Part shown: one piece after another, positions 34,348 to 43,663 of the stretch
How positions within the stretch are numbered: position 1 is the stretch's first letter
Layout: each line of letters begins with the position of its first letter
Assembly: GCF_902859825.1 (NCBI RefSeq)
Contig: NZ_CADIKB010000022.1
Coordinates: 1-64,000, forward strand
From: Paraburkholderia phenoliruptrix
GTDB lineage: Bacteria; Pseudomonadota; Gammaproteobacteria; Burkholderiales; Burkholderiaceae
DNA: 64,000 nucleotides
Reading direction: 5' to 3'
Program-made: the position numbers and the translations under genes
The notes under the pieces: model-generated
The model's input: the letters and a program-made list of their open reading frames with translations, nothing else
Databases searched by the model: none
What the model was told of the DNA's origin: nothing

Positions 34348-37023
34348 ATGGGCACTCAAACCGCAGCGGCCAGCGAGGTCGCACAACATACTCCCATGAT
34401 GCAGCAGTACCTGCGCATCAAAGCGGAGCATCCGGGCACGCTGGTGTTCTACCGGATGGGCGACTTCTACGAACTCTTTTTCGACGACGCGGAAAAAGCC
34501 GCGCGTCTGCTCGATCTCACGCTCACGCAGCGCGGCGCGTCGGCGGGCAACCCGATCAAGATGGCGGGCGTGCCGCATCACGCGGTCGAGCAGTATCTGG
34601 CCAAGCTCGTGAAGCTCGGGGAATCCGTGGCGATTTGCGAACAGATCGGCGACCCGGCCACGTCGAAGGGTCCGGTCGAGCGCAAGGTGGTACGCGTCGT
34701 CACGCCGGGCACGCTCACGGACGCCGCGCTGCTGTCCGACAAGAGCGACGTGTTTCTGCTAGCCATGTGCGTCGCGCACAACCGCCGCGGCATCGCGACG
34801 AGCGTCGGGCTCGCATGGCTGAATCTCGCAAGCGGCGCCTTGCGGCTCGCCGAAGTCGCGCCCGATCAGGTGGCCGCCGCGCTCGAACGGATCGATCCCG
34901 CGGAAATTCTGGTCGCCGACACGGCCGCCGACTCCGCAAGCTGGACGCCGCCCACCGGCGCGCGCGCGCTGACCCGGGTGCCTGCATGGCATTTCGACGT
35001 CGCCTCGGGTACGCAGCGCCTGTGCGATCAACTGGAAGTCGCGGGCCTCGACGGCTTCGGCGCGCACTCGCTCACCTGCGCATGCGGCGCGGCGGGCGCG
35101 TTGCTGCTGTATGCGGCCGCCACGCAAGGCCAGCAACTGCGGCACGTACGCAGCCTCAAGGTCGAATACGAATCCGAATATATCGGCCTCGACCCCGCCA
35201 CGCGGCGCAACCTCGAAATCACGCAGACGCTGCGCGGCACGGAGTCGCCCACGCTGTGCTCGTTGCTCGACACCTGCTGCACGACCATGGGCAGCCGTTT
35301 GCTGCGTCACTGGCTGCATCATCCGCCGCGCGAATCGGCGGTCGCGCGGTCGCGCCAGCAGGCTATCGGCGCGTTGCTGGAGGCGCCCGCTAGCGCCGAT
35401 CTCGACTCGCTGCGCGGCGCGTTGCGGCATATCTCGGACATCGAGCGGATCACCGGCCGCCTTGCGCTGCTGTCGGCGCGACCGCGCGATCTGTCGAGCT
35501 TGCGCGATACCTTCATCGCGTTGCCGGAACTGCGCGCGAGGCTCGCCGCGGTTTCGTCGAATGCGGAATCGCTCGCCCGCATCGACGCGTCGCTCGAGCC
35601 GCCGCAAGCTTGCGTCGAACTGCTCACGCGCGCCATTGCGCCCGAGCCGGCCGCCATGGTGCGCGACGGCGGCGTGATTGCACGCGGCTACGACGCCGAA
35701 CTCGACGAACTGCGGGATATTTCGGAGAACTGCGGGCAGTTCCTGATCGACCTGGAAACGCGGGAACGCGCGCGCACCGGCATCGGCAATCTGCGGGTCG
35801 AGTACAACAAGGTGCACGGCTTCTATATCGAGGTCACGCGCGGCCAGACCGACAAGGTGCCGGACGATTATCGCCGCCGTCAAACCTTGAAGAACGCCGA
35901 GCGTTACATCACGCCGGAATTGAAGACGTTCGAAGACAAGGCGTTGTCCGCGCAGGAACGCGCGCTCGCCCGCGAGCGCTCGCTCTACGACGCGCTGCTG
36001 CAGGCGCTGTTGCCGTTCATTCCGGACTGCCAGCGCGTCGCGTCGGCGCTCGCGGAGCTCGACCTGCTGGCTGCTTTCGCCGAACGCGCTCGCGCGCTCG
36101 ACTGGGTCGCACCGAGCTTCTCGCTGGAGGCGGGCATCGAGATCGAGCAGGGCCGGCACCCGGTGGTCGAAGCGCAGGTCGAGCAATTCATCGCTAACGA
36201 CTGCACGCTCACCGCCGAGCGCAAACTGCTGCTCATCACCGGGCCGAACATGGGCGGTAAATCGACGTTCATGCGCCAGACCGCGCTGATCGCGCTGCTT
36301 GCCTACGTGGGAAGCTACGTGCCGGCACGGCGCGCGGCATTCGGCCCGATCGACCGCATTTTCACGCGCATCGGCGCCGCCGACGATCTCGCCGGCGGCC
36401 GTTCGACCTTCATGGTCGAGATGACCGAGGCCGCGGCCATTCTGAACGACGCCACGCCGCAAAGCCTCGTGCTGATGGATGAAATCGGCCGGGGCACCTC
36501 CACCTTCGACGGCCTCGCGCTCGCATGGGCCATCGCGCGGCATCTGCTCGCGCACAACGGCTGCCACACGCTCTTCGCGACGCACTACTTCGAACTCACG
36601 CAGTTGCCGGCGGAATTTCCGCAGGCGGCCAATGTGCATCTGTCGGCGGTCGAACATGGACACGGCATCGTGTTCCTGCATGCCGTCAACGAAGGACCGG
36701 CGAATCAGAGCTACGGTTTGCAGGTCGCGCAGCTCGCCGGCGTGCCCAACGCGGTGATCCGCGCGGCGCGCAAGCACCTTGCCTATCTCGAACAGCAGTC
36801 GGCGGGGCAACCGGCGCCGCAGCTGGATCTGTTCGCCGCGCCGCCTCCCCTGCTGCTCGAAGATGCGGACGACGAACCGCACACCGCAAATGAGTCGCCG
36901 GCCATGCAAGCGCTTGTCGAGCGTCTGCGCGGCATCGATCCGAACGATCTGCGACCGCGCGAAGCGCTCGATCTGCTGTATGAACTGCACGAGCTGGCCG
37001 CCGCGCCGGATGCCGATCATTGA
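34348..37023 (+). CDS. mutS: DNA mismatch repair protein MutS
   Basis: MutS recognises mispaired bases and starts methyl-directed mismatch repair. The 891-residue protein has the mismatch-binding FxE motif in RMGDFYELF (Phe40, Glu42), the connector and core domains, a lever/clamp region around VEYNKVHGFYIEV, and the ATPase domain with Walker A GPNMGGKST at about 632-640, Walker B and the D-loop LMDEIGRGTSTFDG near 708, and the Q-loop region FMRQTALIALL. A C-terminal tail with a tetramerisation-type helix (DLRPREALDLLYELHELAA) is present. The length is in the upper normal range. The stop overlaps the next gene by 14 bases. The frame is intact. Confidence 0.97.
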   Translation: MGTQTAAASEVAQHTPMMQQYLRIKAEHPGTLVFYRMGDFYELFFDDAEKAARLLDLTLTQRGASAGNPIKMAGVPHHAVEQYLAKLVKLGESVAICEQIGDPATSKGPVERKVVRVVTPGTLTDAALLSDKSDVFLLAMCVAHNRRGIATSVGLAWLNLASGALRLAEVAPDQVAAALERIDPAEILVADTAADSASWTPPTGARALTRVPAWHFDVASGTQRLCDQLEVAGLDGFGAHSLTCACGAAGALLLYAAATQGQQLRHVRSLKVEYESEYIGLDPATRRNLEITQTLRGTESPTLCSLLDTCCTTMGSRLLRHWLHHPPRESAVARSRQQAIGALLEAPASADLDSLRGALRHISDIERITGRLALLSARPRDLSSLRDTFIALPELRARLAAVSSNAESLARIDASLEPPQACVELLTRAIAPEPAAMVRDGGVIARGYDAELDELRDISENCGQFLIDLETRERARTGIGNLRVEYNKVHGFYIEVTRGQTDKVPDDYRRRQTLKNAERYITPELKTFEDKALSAQERALARERSLYDALLQALLPFIPDCQRVASALAELDLLAAFAERARALDWVAPSFSLEAGIEIEQGRHPVVEAQVEQFIANDCTLTAERKLLLITGPNMGGKSTFMRQTALIALLAYVGSYVPARRAAFGPIDRIFTRIGAADDLAGGRSTFMVEMTEAAAILNDATPQSLVLMDEIGRGTSTFDGLALAWAIARHLLAHNGCHTLFATHYFELTQLPAEFPQAANVHLSAVEHGHGIVFLHAVNEGPANQSYGLQVAQLAGVPNAVIRAARKHLAYLEQQSAGQPAPQLDLFAAPPPLLLEDADDEPHTANESPAMQALVERLRGIDPNDLRPREALDLLYELHELAAAPDADH

Positions 37024-38395
37024 CGCACGCCGTCTCGTCAAGCGCCCGCGCGGACTCCGCGCGGCACGCATTACTGCCTTCGCGTTAGCGCTCGGCCGCA
37101 AGGCGCGCTTCGCGGCCTTGGGCTCGGCCCTTGCTTTGGCCTCATGGTGGGCTGCATTGCCGGCTCATGCGGAAGCGCCCGCCTTCAGCTTCGCCGTCAT
37201 CGCAAACACGATGCAAAGTCCCGCCGACGAAGCGCCCACGCAGCGGCTCATCGACGCAATCGGCCGCGAGCGAGGCGTGTCCTTCATCGTGTACGACGGC
37301 AATCTCAAAGGCGCGAAAGAAGCCTGCCGCGATGCGCTCTATGAACGGCGGCATGCGGTACTCGAGACTTCGCGGCAGGCGCTTTTTTTCGTCCCGGGCC
37401 AGCATGACTGGGTCGATTGCGTGAGTGCCCAAGCCGGCGGCTTCGATCCGGTCGAGCGGCTCGACCAGTTGCGCCAGACGCTGCTTGGCGACGCCGATTC
37501 GATGGGTCAGAACCCCATTCCGCTGACGCGCGAAAGCGAGGTCTCGCGGTTTCGTCCTTATCGCGAAAACGTGCGCTGGCAGGCGGGCGACACCGTGTTC
37601 ATCGGGCTGAACGCGCCGAGCCCGAACAATCACTATCTGACCGCGGGTGGCCGCAACGGCGAATTCGAGGACCGCGTCATCGCCAACGCATTCTGGCTCG
37701 AGCATGCCGGCGAATATGCGAAGCGCCGCGGCGCACGCGCGATCGTCGTATTCATTCAGGGTGATCCCGATCCGGAGCGCTATGAACGGCCGGAGCGTTT
37801 TGCGTGGCTGCGCTTCGCGCGCAATCCGCGCCGCGACGGCTTTCTGGAATTCAAGCGCAGCCTCGTGAAGCTCGCGCAGATCTTCCACGGCCCCGTGCTC
37901 GTGATCCATTCCGACGACGAGCGCGCAAGCGCCGGCTTCCTGATCGATCAGCCGTTACGCAATGACAAGGGGAGTCTGGTGACGAACCTCACGCGTATCG
38001 CGCTTGCGCCGCATGATCGTCTTAACCAGTGGATTCAGATAGATGTGGACTTCGACAGAAAGCCGCCGTTGCGCGTGACTCTGCGCGATGTGCCGCGGCA
38101 AATGCCGATGCCGGCAACGCCGCCTGCATTACAAAGAGACGAGCCGGCCGCCTCGATGCCGGCGGTACCGTCGCTCGGGCCGGCCTCCGAATTGCCGCCG
38201 CTGCTTCAGCCGCCCGGTCAGCCGCAACCCGACTCGCAGCCGCTCGAACAATTGCCGCGCATACCCGCCGACCAGGGCGGCGGCGGATACGGGCCGGCGA
38301 CCGCCGTCCCGCCTGCACAGCGGAATGTGCAGGGGGCGCCGGGAGCCTCGGGGACTTCCGGCGTACCCGCAAGCTCAGTGCAGCGTGGGCCCTGA
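37010..38395 (+). CDS. Exported calcineurin-like phosphoesterase-type protein
   Basis: The 461-residue product has a long basic N-terminus and a signal-type hydrophobic segment (about 33-54, ending AALPAHA). The central part resembles metallophosphoesterases: SFAVIANTMQSP near 59, VYDGNLKGAKEAC near 94, and FFVPGQHDW near 127, corresponding to the DxH, GDN and GNHD positions but degenerate, since the first Asp-x-His is replaced. It may therefore be a non-catalytic relative. The C-terminal 85 residues are Pro/Ala/Gln-rich and probably disordered. The ATG overlaps the last 14 bases of mutS, so translation may be coupled, although a link with mismatch repair is unlikely. Substrate is unknown. 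Confidence 0.75.
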   Translation: MPIIDARRLVKRPRGLRAARITAFALALGRKARFAALGSALALASWWAALPAHAEAPAFSFAVIANTMQSPADEAPTQRLIDAIGRERGVSFIVYDGNLKGAKEACRDALYERRHAVLETSRQALFFVPGQHDWVDCVSAQAGGFDPVERLDQLRQTLLGDADSMGQNPIPLTRESEVSRFRPYRENVRWQAGDTVFIGLNAPSPNNHYLTAGGRNGEFEDRVIANAFWLEHAGEYAKRRGARAIVVFIQGDPDPERYERPERFAWLRFARNPRRDGFLEFKRSLVKLAQIFHGPVLVIHSDDERASAGFLIDQPLRNDKGSLVTNLTRIALAPHDRLNQWIQIDVDFDRKPPLRVTLRDVPRQMPMPATPPALQRDEPAASMPAVPSLGPASELPPLLQPPGQPQPDSQPLEQLPRIPADQGGGGYGPATAVPPAQRNVQGAPGASGTSGVPASSVQRGP

Positions 38396-38920
38396 CTTGC
38401 CGCCTTCGTCGTCCGCGTCGTCGTCTTCGTCGAGCACTTCGAGACCGTCGGCGCCGTGCGCGTGCTCGTGCTGGATTTCGTCTTCGGTCGCGGGGCGCAC
38501 GTCTTTCACCGTCAGCGCGAAACGCAGCGCCATGCCGGCGAGCGGGTGGTTGCCGTCGAGCACCACCTTGTCTTCCGCGACGTCGGTGACCACGTAGACG
38601 AGCGAATCGAGATCCTCGTCGCCTTCTTCCGGCGTGCCTTCGAACTGCATGCCGACTTCGAGCGGTTCCGGAAAGCGATTGCGCGGCTCGATCTTCACGA
38701 GTTCCGGATCGTACTCGCCGAATGCGTCTTGCGGCTCAAGCTGGATCTGGGTCTCGAAGCCGGCCTCGTGGCCGTCGAGCTCTTCCTCGATCTTGGGGAA
38801 CGTGCCATCATAGCCGCCGTGCAGATAGACCATCGGCTCGTCGCTCTCTTCAATCAGATTGCCCTGCGCATCCGACAGCTTGTAGGCGACCGACACGACG
38901 GTGTTCTTTGCGATTTTCAT
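38375..38920 (-). CDS. FKBP-type peptidyl-prolyl isomerase, SlyD-like
   Basis: This 181-residue protein belongs to the SlyD/SlpA-type FKBPs, cytoplasmic proline isomerases with chaperone activity. The FKBP core begins MKIAKNTVVSVAYKLSDAQG and contains PMVYLHGGYDGTFPKIEEEL near 29; an inserted-flap region (DAFGEYDPELVKIEPRNRF near 63) and VVLDGNHPLAGMALRF near 118 are typical. The C-terminus is very acidic with some His (IQHEHAHGADGL, DEDDDADDE) but lacks the Cys/His-rich nickel-binding tail of enterobacterial SlyD. The ATG at 38920 has GGAG upstream. Its 3' end overlaps the convergent phosphoesterase-like gene by 21 bases, and its start is 32 bases from that of roxA. Confidence 0.93.
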   Translation of the reverse strand: MKIAKNTVVSVAYKLSDAQGNLIEESDEPMVYLHGGYDGTFPKIEEELDGHEAGFETQIQLEPQDAFGEYDPELVKIEPRNRFPEPLEVGMQFEGTPEEGDEDLDSLVYVVTDVAEDKVVLDGNHPLAGMALRFALTVKDVRPATEDEIQHEHAHGADGLEVLDEDDDADDEGGKSGPTLH

Positions 38921-38952
38921 TCGATTCTCCAGAATACAACTCACATTATACG

Positions 38953-40227
38953 ATGCCCAGGCGGCCCACTGACCACCCGGCCGAAGCAGCTTCGGCGGGC
39001 CCTTCGACGGGCCATTCGGCGAACCATTCGTCATCGGCTGAAAAGCCGGCTTGCCCGATTCTCGCGCCCTCGCCCGACACGCCCACGCCGCTCCTCGGCA
39101 ACCTCACGCCGTCGCAATTCATGCGCCGGTATTGGCAGAAAAAGCCCCTGCTGATCCGCCAGGCCATTCCGGACGTCGAGGCGCCGCTCTCGCGCGACGA
39201 ACTGTTCGAACTGGCGGATCAGGACGATGTCGAGGCGCGCCTCATCACGCACTTTCGCAACAGGTGGCAACTGGAGCACGGCCCATTTGCGCCGGACGAA
39301 CTGCCCTCGCTGAAGCAACGCACGTGGACCCTCCTCGTGCAGGGCGTCGACCTGCACGACGACCGCGCGCGCGCCCTGCTCGAGCGCTTTCGCTTCGTGC
39401 CCGACGCACGTCTGGACGATCTGATGATCTCCTACGCAACCGACGGCGGCGGCGTAGGACCTCACTTTGATTCCTACGATGTGTTTCTTTTGCAAGTAAA
39501 AGGCAAGCGGCGCTGGCGGATTAGCGCGCAGAAAGATCTGACGCTGCAGGCAGGCCTGCCGTTGAAAGTTTTACAGAACTTTGCGGCAGAACAAGAGTGG
39601 GTACTGGAGCCCGGCGACATGTTGTATCTGCCGCCGCATATCGCTCATGACGGTGTCGCCGAAGGCGAATGCATGACGTGTTCGATCGGTTTTCGTGCGC
39701 CGTCGGCGGGTGAGCTCACAGCCCAGTTCCTTTACCATCTCGCCGAACGCGGCGAAGCCAGCGGCCAGGCGGGCGCGCTTTACCGCGACCCTCAGCAACC
39801 CGCTGTGGAGCGCCCGGCTGAACTGCCGCCGGCGCTCGTCGAGCGTGTTGGCGCAATCCTTGCTGGAATAACGTGGAATGAGCAGGACATTGCGTCGTTC
39901 CTTGGCACGTACCTCAGCGAACCCAAGCCGAGCGTCGTCTTCGATCCGCCGCAACGGCCGCTCAACGAAGCCCGTTTTATCAGTCAGGCATCGAAATCCG
40001 GTGTGCGACTGGATCGCAAGACCAATCTGTTGTACAACCGCCGCTTTTTCTTCCTAAACGGAGAGAAAACCTCATTGGATGGTTCGAAAAAGTGGTTGTT
40101 TGACCTCGCCGATCACCGGTGTCTGAGTGCGAAACGCTTTGTAACACTCTCGCACGATTCGTCGGTGACAGCACGGCTGCACGAGTGGTATCGTGCGGGC
40201 TGGATACGGATAGGCGAGCTTGCCTAG
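38953..40227 (+). CDS. roxA: Cupin ribosomal oxygenase (RoxA/YcfD-like)
   Basis: RoxA-type 2-oxoglutarate/iron oxygenases hydroxylate an arginine of ribosomal protein L16. The 424-residue product has the JmjC/cupin core with the iron-binding motif HFD in GVGPHFDSYDVFLLQ near 173, the second His in LPPHIAHDGVAEGECMTC near 232, and the family N-terminal block FMRRYWQKKPLLIRQAIP near 56. The C-terminal part contains the winged-helix-like domain (FFFLNGEKTSLDGSKKWLFD). The first 40 residues are low-complexity. The ATG at 38953 is preceded by TTATAC, a -10 candidate, only a few bases upstream, so a later start or a leaderless message is possible. Confidence 0.9.
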   Translation: MPRRPTDHPAEAASAGPSTGHSANHSSSAEKPACPILAPSPDTPTPLLGNLTPSQFMRRYWQKKPLLIRQAIPDVEAPLSRDELFELADQDDVEARLITHFRNRWQLEHGPFAPDELPSLKQRTWTLLVQGVDLHDDRARALLERFRFVPDARLDDLMISYATDGGGVGPHFDSYDVFLLQVKGKRRWRISAQKDLTLQAGLPLKVLQNFAAEQEWVLEPGDMLYLPPHIAHDGVAEGECMTCSIGFRAPSAGELTAQFLYHLAERGEASGQAGALYRDPQQPAVERPAELPPALVERVGAILAGITWNEQDIASFLGTYLSEPKPSVVFDPPQRPLNEARFISQASKSGVRLDRKTNLLYNRRFFFLNGEKTSLDGSKKWLFDLADHRCLSAKRFVTLSHDSSVTARLHEWYRAGWIRIGELA

Positions 40228-40321
40228 CATCGCGTGTCTGTTATACACAGTACATTGAAATTTTGTATGAGAAAGACAACGTATTGACCCCGGATTTATG
40301 GATTGTCAGTACGAAAGTGCA

Positions 40322-40327
40322 TATAAT
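40322..40327 (+). promoter_or_regulatory. -10 element for the Ala-rich lipoprotein gene
   Basis: A perfect TATAAT lies in GTGCATATAATTTCC. No good -35 is seen at 16-18 bases; TTGTCA occurs 13 bases upstream. Transcription would start near 40334, giving a leader of about 127 bases before the ATG at 40461. Confidence 0.55.
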
Positions 40328-40460
40328 TTCCGCCCAAGCCGTAGGGAAGATTCCTGCTCGTCAAAAGAGCGTCTCCACCAGCGGCCCAGGTCGGTGTTGG
40401 AGCACATTACCGGTATTATTTTGCGCTGTTGCTTACCTTTAACCATAAAAGGACGTGATC

Positions 40461-40721
40461 ATGAAGAAATCCCTCCTCGTAGCATCCCTGTTGGCAGCTG
40501 TGGCACTGGCTGCATGCAACAAGAGCAACGACCAAGCCGCTGCACCGGCTAGCGACGCAGCTGCCGCTTCGGCACCGGCTGCTGCTGCTTCGGATTCGGC
40601 TGCTGCTGCTTCGGGTGCGGCTGCTGCTGCGAGCGACGCTGCTGCTTCGGCTTCGGCCGCTGCTTCGGACGCAGGCGCTGCTGCTTCGGCTGCTGCTCCG
40701 GCTTCGGGCGCAAGCCAGTAA
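40461..40721 (+). CDS. Small alanine-rich lipoprotein
   Basis: The 86-residue precursor starts at ATG 40461 with AAAGGA upstream. The signal peptide MKKSLLVASLLAAVALAAC ends in a lipobox with Cys19. The mature part is almost only Ala, Ser, Asp and Gly, with repeated units such as ASDAAAASAPAAAASDSAAA, and no hydrophobic core, so it should be an extended or helical acylated spacer at the envelope. It has its own promoter signal and a strong terminator, forming a compact single-gene unit, like abundant small lipoproteins. The gene cannot be named; similar Ala-rich lipoproteins occur widely in Burkholderiaceae. Confidence 0.88.
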   Translation: MKKSLLVASLLAAVALAACNKSNDQAAAPASDAAAASAPAAAASDSAAAASGAAAAASDAAASASAAASDAGAAASAAAPASGASQ

Positions 40722-40791
40722 GCTGTCGCGTAGGGTTAGCCTTCGGGCGAAAACTGCACCGGGAGATCGTTGCGATTTCCCGGGCGGTAAA

Positions 40792-40827
40792 GCAAAACGC
40801 CACGGACTCACATCCGTGGCGTTTTGC
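40792..40827. terminator. Terminator between the Ala-rich lipoprotein and the dinG-like helicase
   Basis: GCAAAACGCCACGGA (40792-40806) and TCCGTGGCGTTTTGC (40813-40827) form a perfect 15-base-pair stem with a six-base loop. The T4 tract in either arm makes it usable from both sides of this convergent pair. Confidence 0.85.
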
Positions 40828-40876
40828 TATTCAGGCGTCGCTTTTTGCGATCCAGGTTGGCGCGATGCCACCGCGG

Positions 40877-43165
40877 CTATTGAGCCGCGCGCTCTTCAAA
40901 AAACTCGCGCACCACGTCGATTTCACGCGTGCGCTTGAACGGCGGCAGGCTCTGCCAGATCCGGCGACCATACGGTTTATCGACAAGACGCGTATCGCAG
41001 ATCATCAGCACGCCGCGGTCGGTCTCGGCGCGAATCAGTCGCCCTGCGCCCTGCTTTAGCGTGATCACAGCCTGCGGCAACTGATGAATCGCGAACGGGC
41101 TCAGACCTTTCTTCGTCAGCGCATCGAGCCGCGCTGACAGAACCGGATCGTCAGGCGGCGCAAACGGCAGCTTGTCGATCACGACGAGCGACAGTGCATC
41201 GCCTCGCACGTCGACACCTTCCCAGAAACTCTGACTGCCGACGAGGATCGCGTTACCGTACGCGCGAAATCGATCGAGCAGCTCGGTGCGGCTCGCATCG
41301 CCCTGAACGAGCAGCGGATAGTTCCAGCCGCGCGCCTCGACGACATCGCGCAATTTCGCCGAGATGCGGTCCACGGCGCGCAACGTGGTGCACAACATGA
41401 AGACGCCGCCGCCCGATGCTTCGATTGCCGGCAAGGCGGCGTCGAACACCGCGTCGGTAAACATCGGCGACGAGGGCTGCGGCAAATTGCGCGGCACATA
41501 CAAAAGCCCTTGCGACGGATAGTCGAACGGGCTCGGCAGGGTCATCGAACGTTTGGCGTTCAGGCCCATTTGCGCGGCGTAGTGCGTGAAGTCGCCGCGC
41601 ACGGACAACGTGGCCGACGTGAAGATCCACGCGCGCGGCACGCCGGCGCGCTGCTTGGCGAAGATCGGCGCGACGGAAAGCGGCGTCTCGTGCAACTGCA
41701 CGGTGTGCGCGAAGACTTCGATCCAGCGCACCTTTTCGTTCGGGTCGGCGCGCTCGCTCTGGCTCTGCGCCGCGCCGCTTTCAGCCGCGTTCACGGTCTC
41801 ACGCTCGAGCTCGGTGGGCGGCGTCGTCCAGCCGGCCAGCACCGTTTGCAATTCGCGTGCGCGGCGCAGACAGGCGCCGATCGACTCGGCGCGCTCAGCC
41901 TGCCCAGAGAGGGCGGACGCGAGCGCGTCCAGCTCGGTTTGGAGTGCTTCGAGCGCCGGGAACAACGGGTGATCGTCGGGCAACTGGCCGATGGACAGGC
42001 GCACCGAATCTTCCTTGAACGCGAGCCGCACGTCGCGCGCGGCACGTTCCAGCGTGGCGCCGAGTTTGACCCAATCGACGGCGTCGCGCGCATGGCCCAA
42101 ACCCTCGGCCACCGAATCGCGCGCGAGCTCGAGAAACTGCGCGGTGGAAAGCGTCTCGCCGAAAAACAGCGTGGCCGTCTCAGGAAGCTGATGGGCTTCG
42201 TCGAAGATGATCGTATTGGCAGTAGGCAGCAGCTCGGCCATGCCGGTATCGCGCAGCATGATGTCGGCGAAAAAGAGATGGTGATTCACCACCACGATGT
42301 CCGCCTGCTGCGCCTCGCGACGCGCCTGCATCACGAAGCAGTCCTTGTAATGCGGACACTCCTGGCCAAGACAGTTATCGCGCGTCGACGTGACCATCGA
42401 CCACACCGCCGCGGTTTCGGGCACGCTTGCCAGCTCGGCCTTGTCGCCGGTGCGCGTGATCTTCGCGAAGCGGACGATGTCCTGCAGATACGAGGTTTCC
42501 TGGCGCGAAGGCAAGCGGCCGTTATCGGCCGTGCGCTGCAGATAGTAATGACAGAGATAGTTCGCGCGGCCCTTGAGCATGGCCACCGACACAGGCACGG
42601 CGAGCGCGTCGCGCACGGTCGGAATATCACGCTGAAAGAGCTGGTCCTGCAGGTGCTTGGTGCCTGTCGACACGATCACCTTGCCGCCCCACAGCATGGC
42701 CGGCACGAGGTACGCATAGGTCTTGCCGGTGCCGGTGCCGGCCTCGACGATCAGCGTGTTCTCGCCGCCGTCGAGCGCCTGCGCTTCGTCGGCCTCGGAC
42801 GGCCGCGCGGCGGTGTCGGCGCCGCCCGTTTGCAGTCGCCGTGCGGGACGCTTTTGCGCCTCGAACATCGCAGGCTCGGGCATCGCGCGGCCCGATGCTT
42901 CCATGGCGGCGGCGACGGCGCGCGACATTTCGATTTGCGACGCCCGCGAGCGATAGCCGTCGATCTGCCGGGCGAGCAAGCCGTTGTCGGCGAAAATCTC
43001 GTTCAGCTCCGCTGCGCGGCGGGGATCGAGTGACGCACTGAGCGACGCGCTGAGCGCAGACGCGGCAGCACGCGGCGCCGGTGCGCCGGTGTCTGAAGCG
43101 TCGTCGGCGCTACGCGCGCGTCGTGGAGTTTCAAGCGGTGAGTTCAAGGCAAGCGTTTCCTGCAA
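40877..43165 (-). CDS. ATP-dependent DNA helicase, DinG/YoaA type
   Basis: This 762-residue superfamily 2 helicase of the XPD/DinG type unwinds 5'-3' and has been linked to replication-damage repair. Walker A is EAGTGTGKT near 142, the DEAH box is IIFDEAHQLPE near 318, and the C-terminal helicase motif includes QSFWEGVDVRGDAL near 655 and QGAGRLIRAETDRG near 710. The iron-sulfur cluster cysteines are present: YLCHYY, then NCLGQECPHYKDC near 270. The first 60 residues are Ala/Ser-rich and poorly conserved-looking, so the true start may be later. A YdcH-like gene lies 46 bases upstream on the same strand. YoaA versus DinG cannot be decided here. Confidence 0.92.
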   Translation of the reverse strand: MQETLALNSPLETPRRARSADDASDTGAPAPRAAASALSASLSASLDPRRAAELNEIFADNGLLARQIDGYRSRASQIEMSRAVAAAMEASGRAMPEPAMFEAQKRPARRLQTGGADTAARPSEADEAQALDGGENTLIVEAGTGTGKTYAYLVPAMLWGGKVIVSTGTKHLQDQLFQRDIPTVRDALAVPVSVAMLKGRANYLCHYYLQRTADNGRLPSRQETSYLQDIVRFAKITRTGDKAELASVPETAAVWSMVTSTRDNCLGQECPHYKDCFVMQARREAQQADIVVVNHHLFFADIMLRDTGMAELLPTANTIIFDEAHQLPETATLFFGETLSTAQFLELARDSVAEGLGHARDAVDWVKLGATLERAARDVRLAFKEDSVRLSIGQLPDDHPLFPALEALQTELDALASALSGQAERAESIGACLRRARELQTVLAGWTTPPTELERETVNAAESGAAQSQSERADPNEKVRWIEVFAHTVQLHETPLSVAPIFAKQRAGVPRAWIFTSATLSVRGDFTHYAAQMGLNAKRSMTLPSPFDYPSQGLLYVPRNLPQPSSPMFTDAVFDAALPAIEASGGGVFMLCTTLRAVDRISAKLRDVVEARGWNYPLLVQGDASRTELLDRFRAYGNAILVGSQSFWEGVDVRGDALSLVVIDKLPFAPPDDPVLSARLDALTKKGLSPFAIHQLPQAVITLKQGAGRLIRAETDRGVLMICDTRLVDKPYGRRIWQSLPPFKRTREIDVVREFFEERAAQ

Positions 43166-43211
43166 AGTCCGGTTCGCGCGGCGCGCGCCCGGCGCCTGCC
43201 AGGCCGCGAAC

Positions 43212-43430
43212 TCAAGCGCGTACGTCCGGTTCGAGCTGCAACTGCAGCAAGATGATGGTGTCCTTGACTTTGAGTTTGCGCTTTTTCAGGCGCCGCAACT
43301 CGAAGTCGTCGATGCCGGGCTCATCCGACATTCGGTCGATCAAACGGTCGAGCCCACTGTGTTCCGATTCCAGTTGCAGAATCCGGTCGCGAAGCGTGTC
43401 CGCGTTGATGACCTGATGTTGATCCCGCAT
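43212..43430 (-). CDS. DUF465 (YdcH-like) small protein
   Basis: This 72-residue protein is of the DUF465/YdcH family: a short helical hairpin with NADTLRDRILQLESEHSGLD in the first half and the characteristic basic end ELRRLKKRKLKVKDTIILLQ. No catalytic residues are expected and the function of the family is unknown. It starts at ATG 43430 and precedes the helicase gene by 46 bases, so the two may share a transcript. The 233 bases upstream contain no recognisable gene. Confidence 0.88.
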   Translation of the reverse strand: MRDQHQVINADTLRDRILQLESEHSGLDRLIDRMSDEPGIDDFELRRLKKRKLKVKDTIILLQLQLEPDVRA

Positions 43431-43663
43431 GCTCGCCTCCGCTCGACTGTAGCGTGGGCTGCATGGTTGCCATGTTCAGCCCGTTGCCTGAGGTTGCTGT
43501 CCGGCTCAAAACGCGTTACGGCGACTGTCTGCAATACTGCCTACACTCGCTACGACCTGCACTACCGCGATATTACAACCGCGTACAACCGCGCGCCGCC
43601 CTTCGGACGTACCACGTGAGCGCAGCGACAGCCCGACATGAGCCCGGCAGCGCGCGCGGCTGA

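Noticed and set aside
34759..37101. 780-codon minus-strand frame opposite mutS
   Set aside because: Antisense shadow; the plus strand carries intact MutS motifs from end to end.
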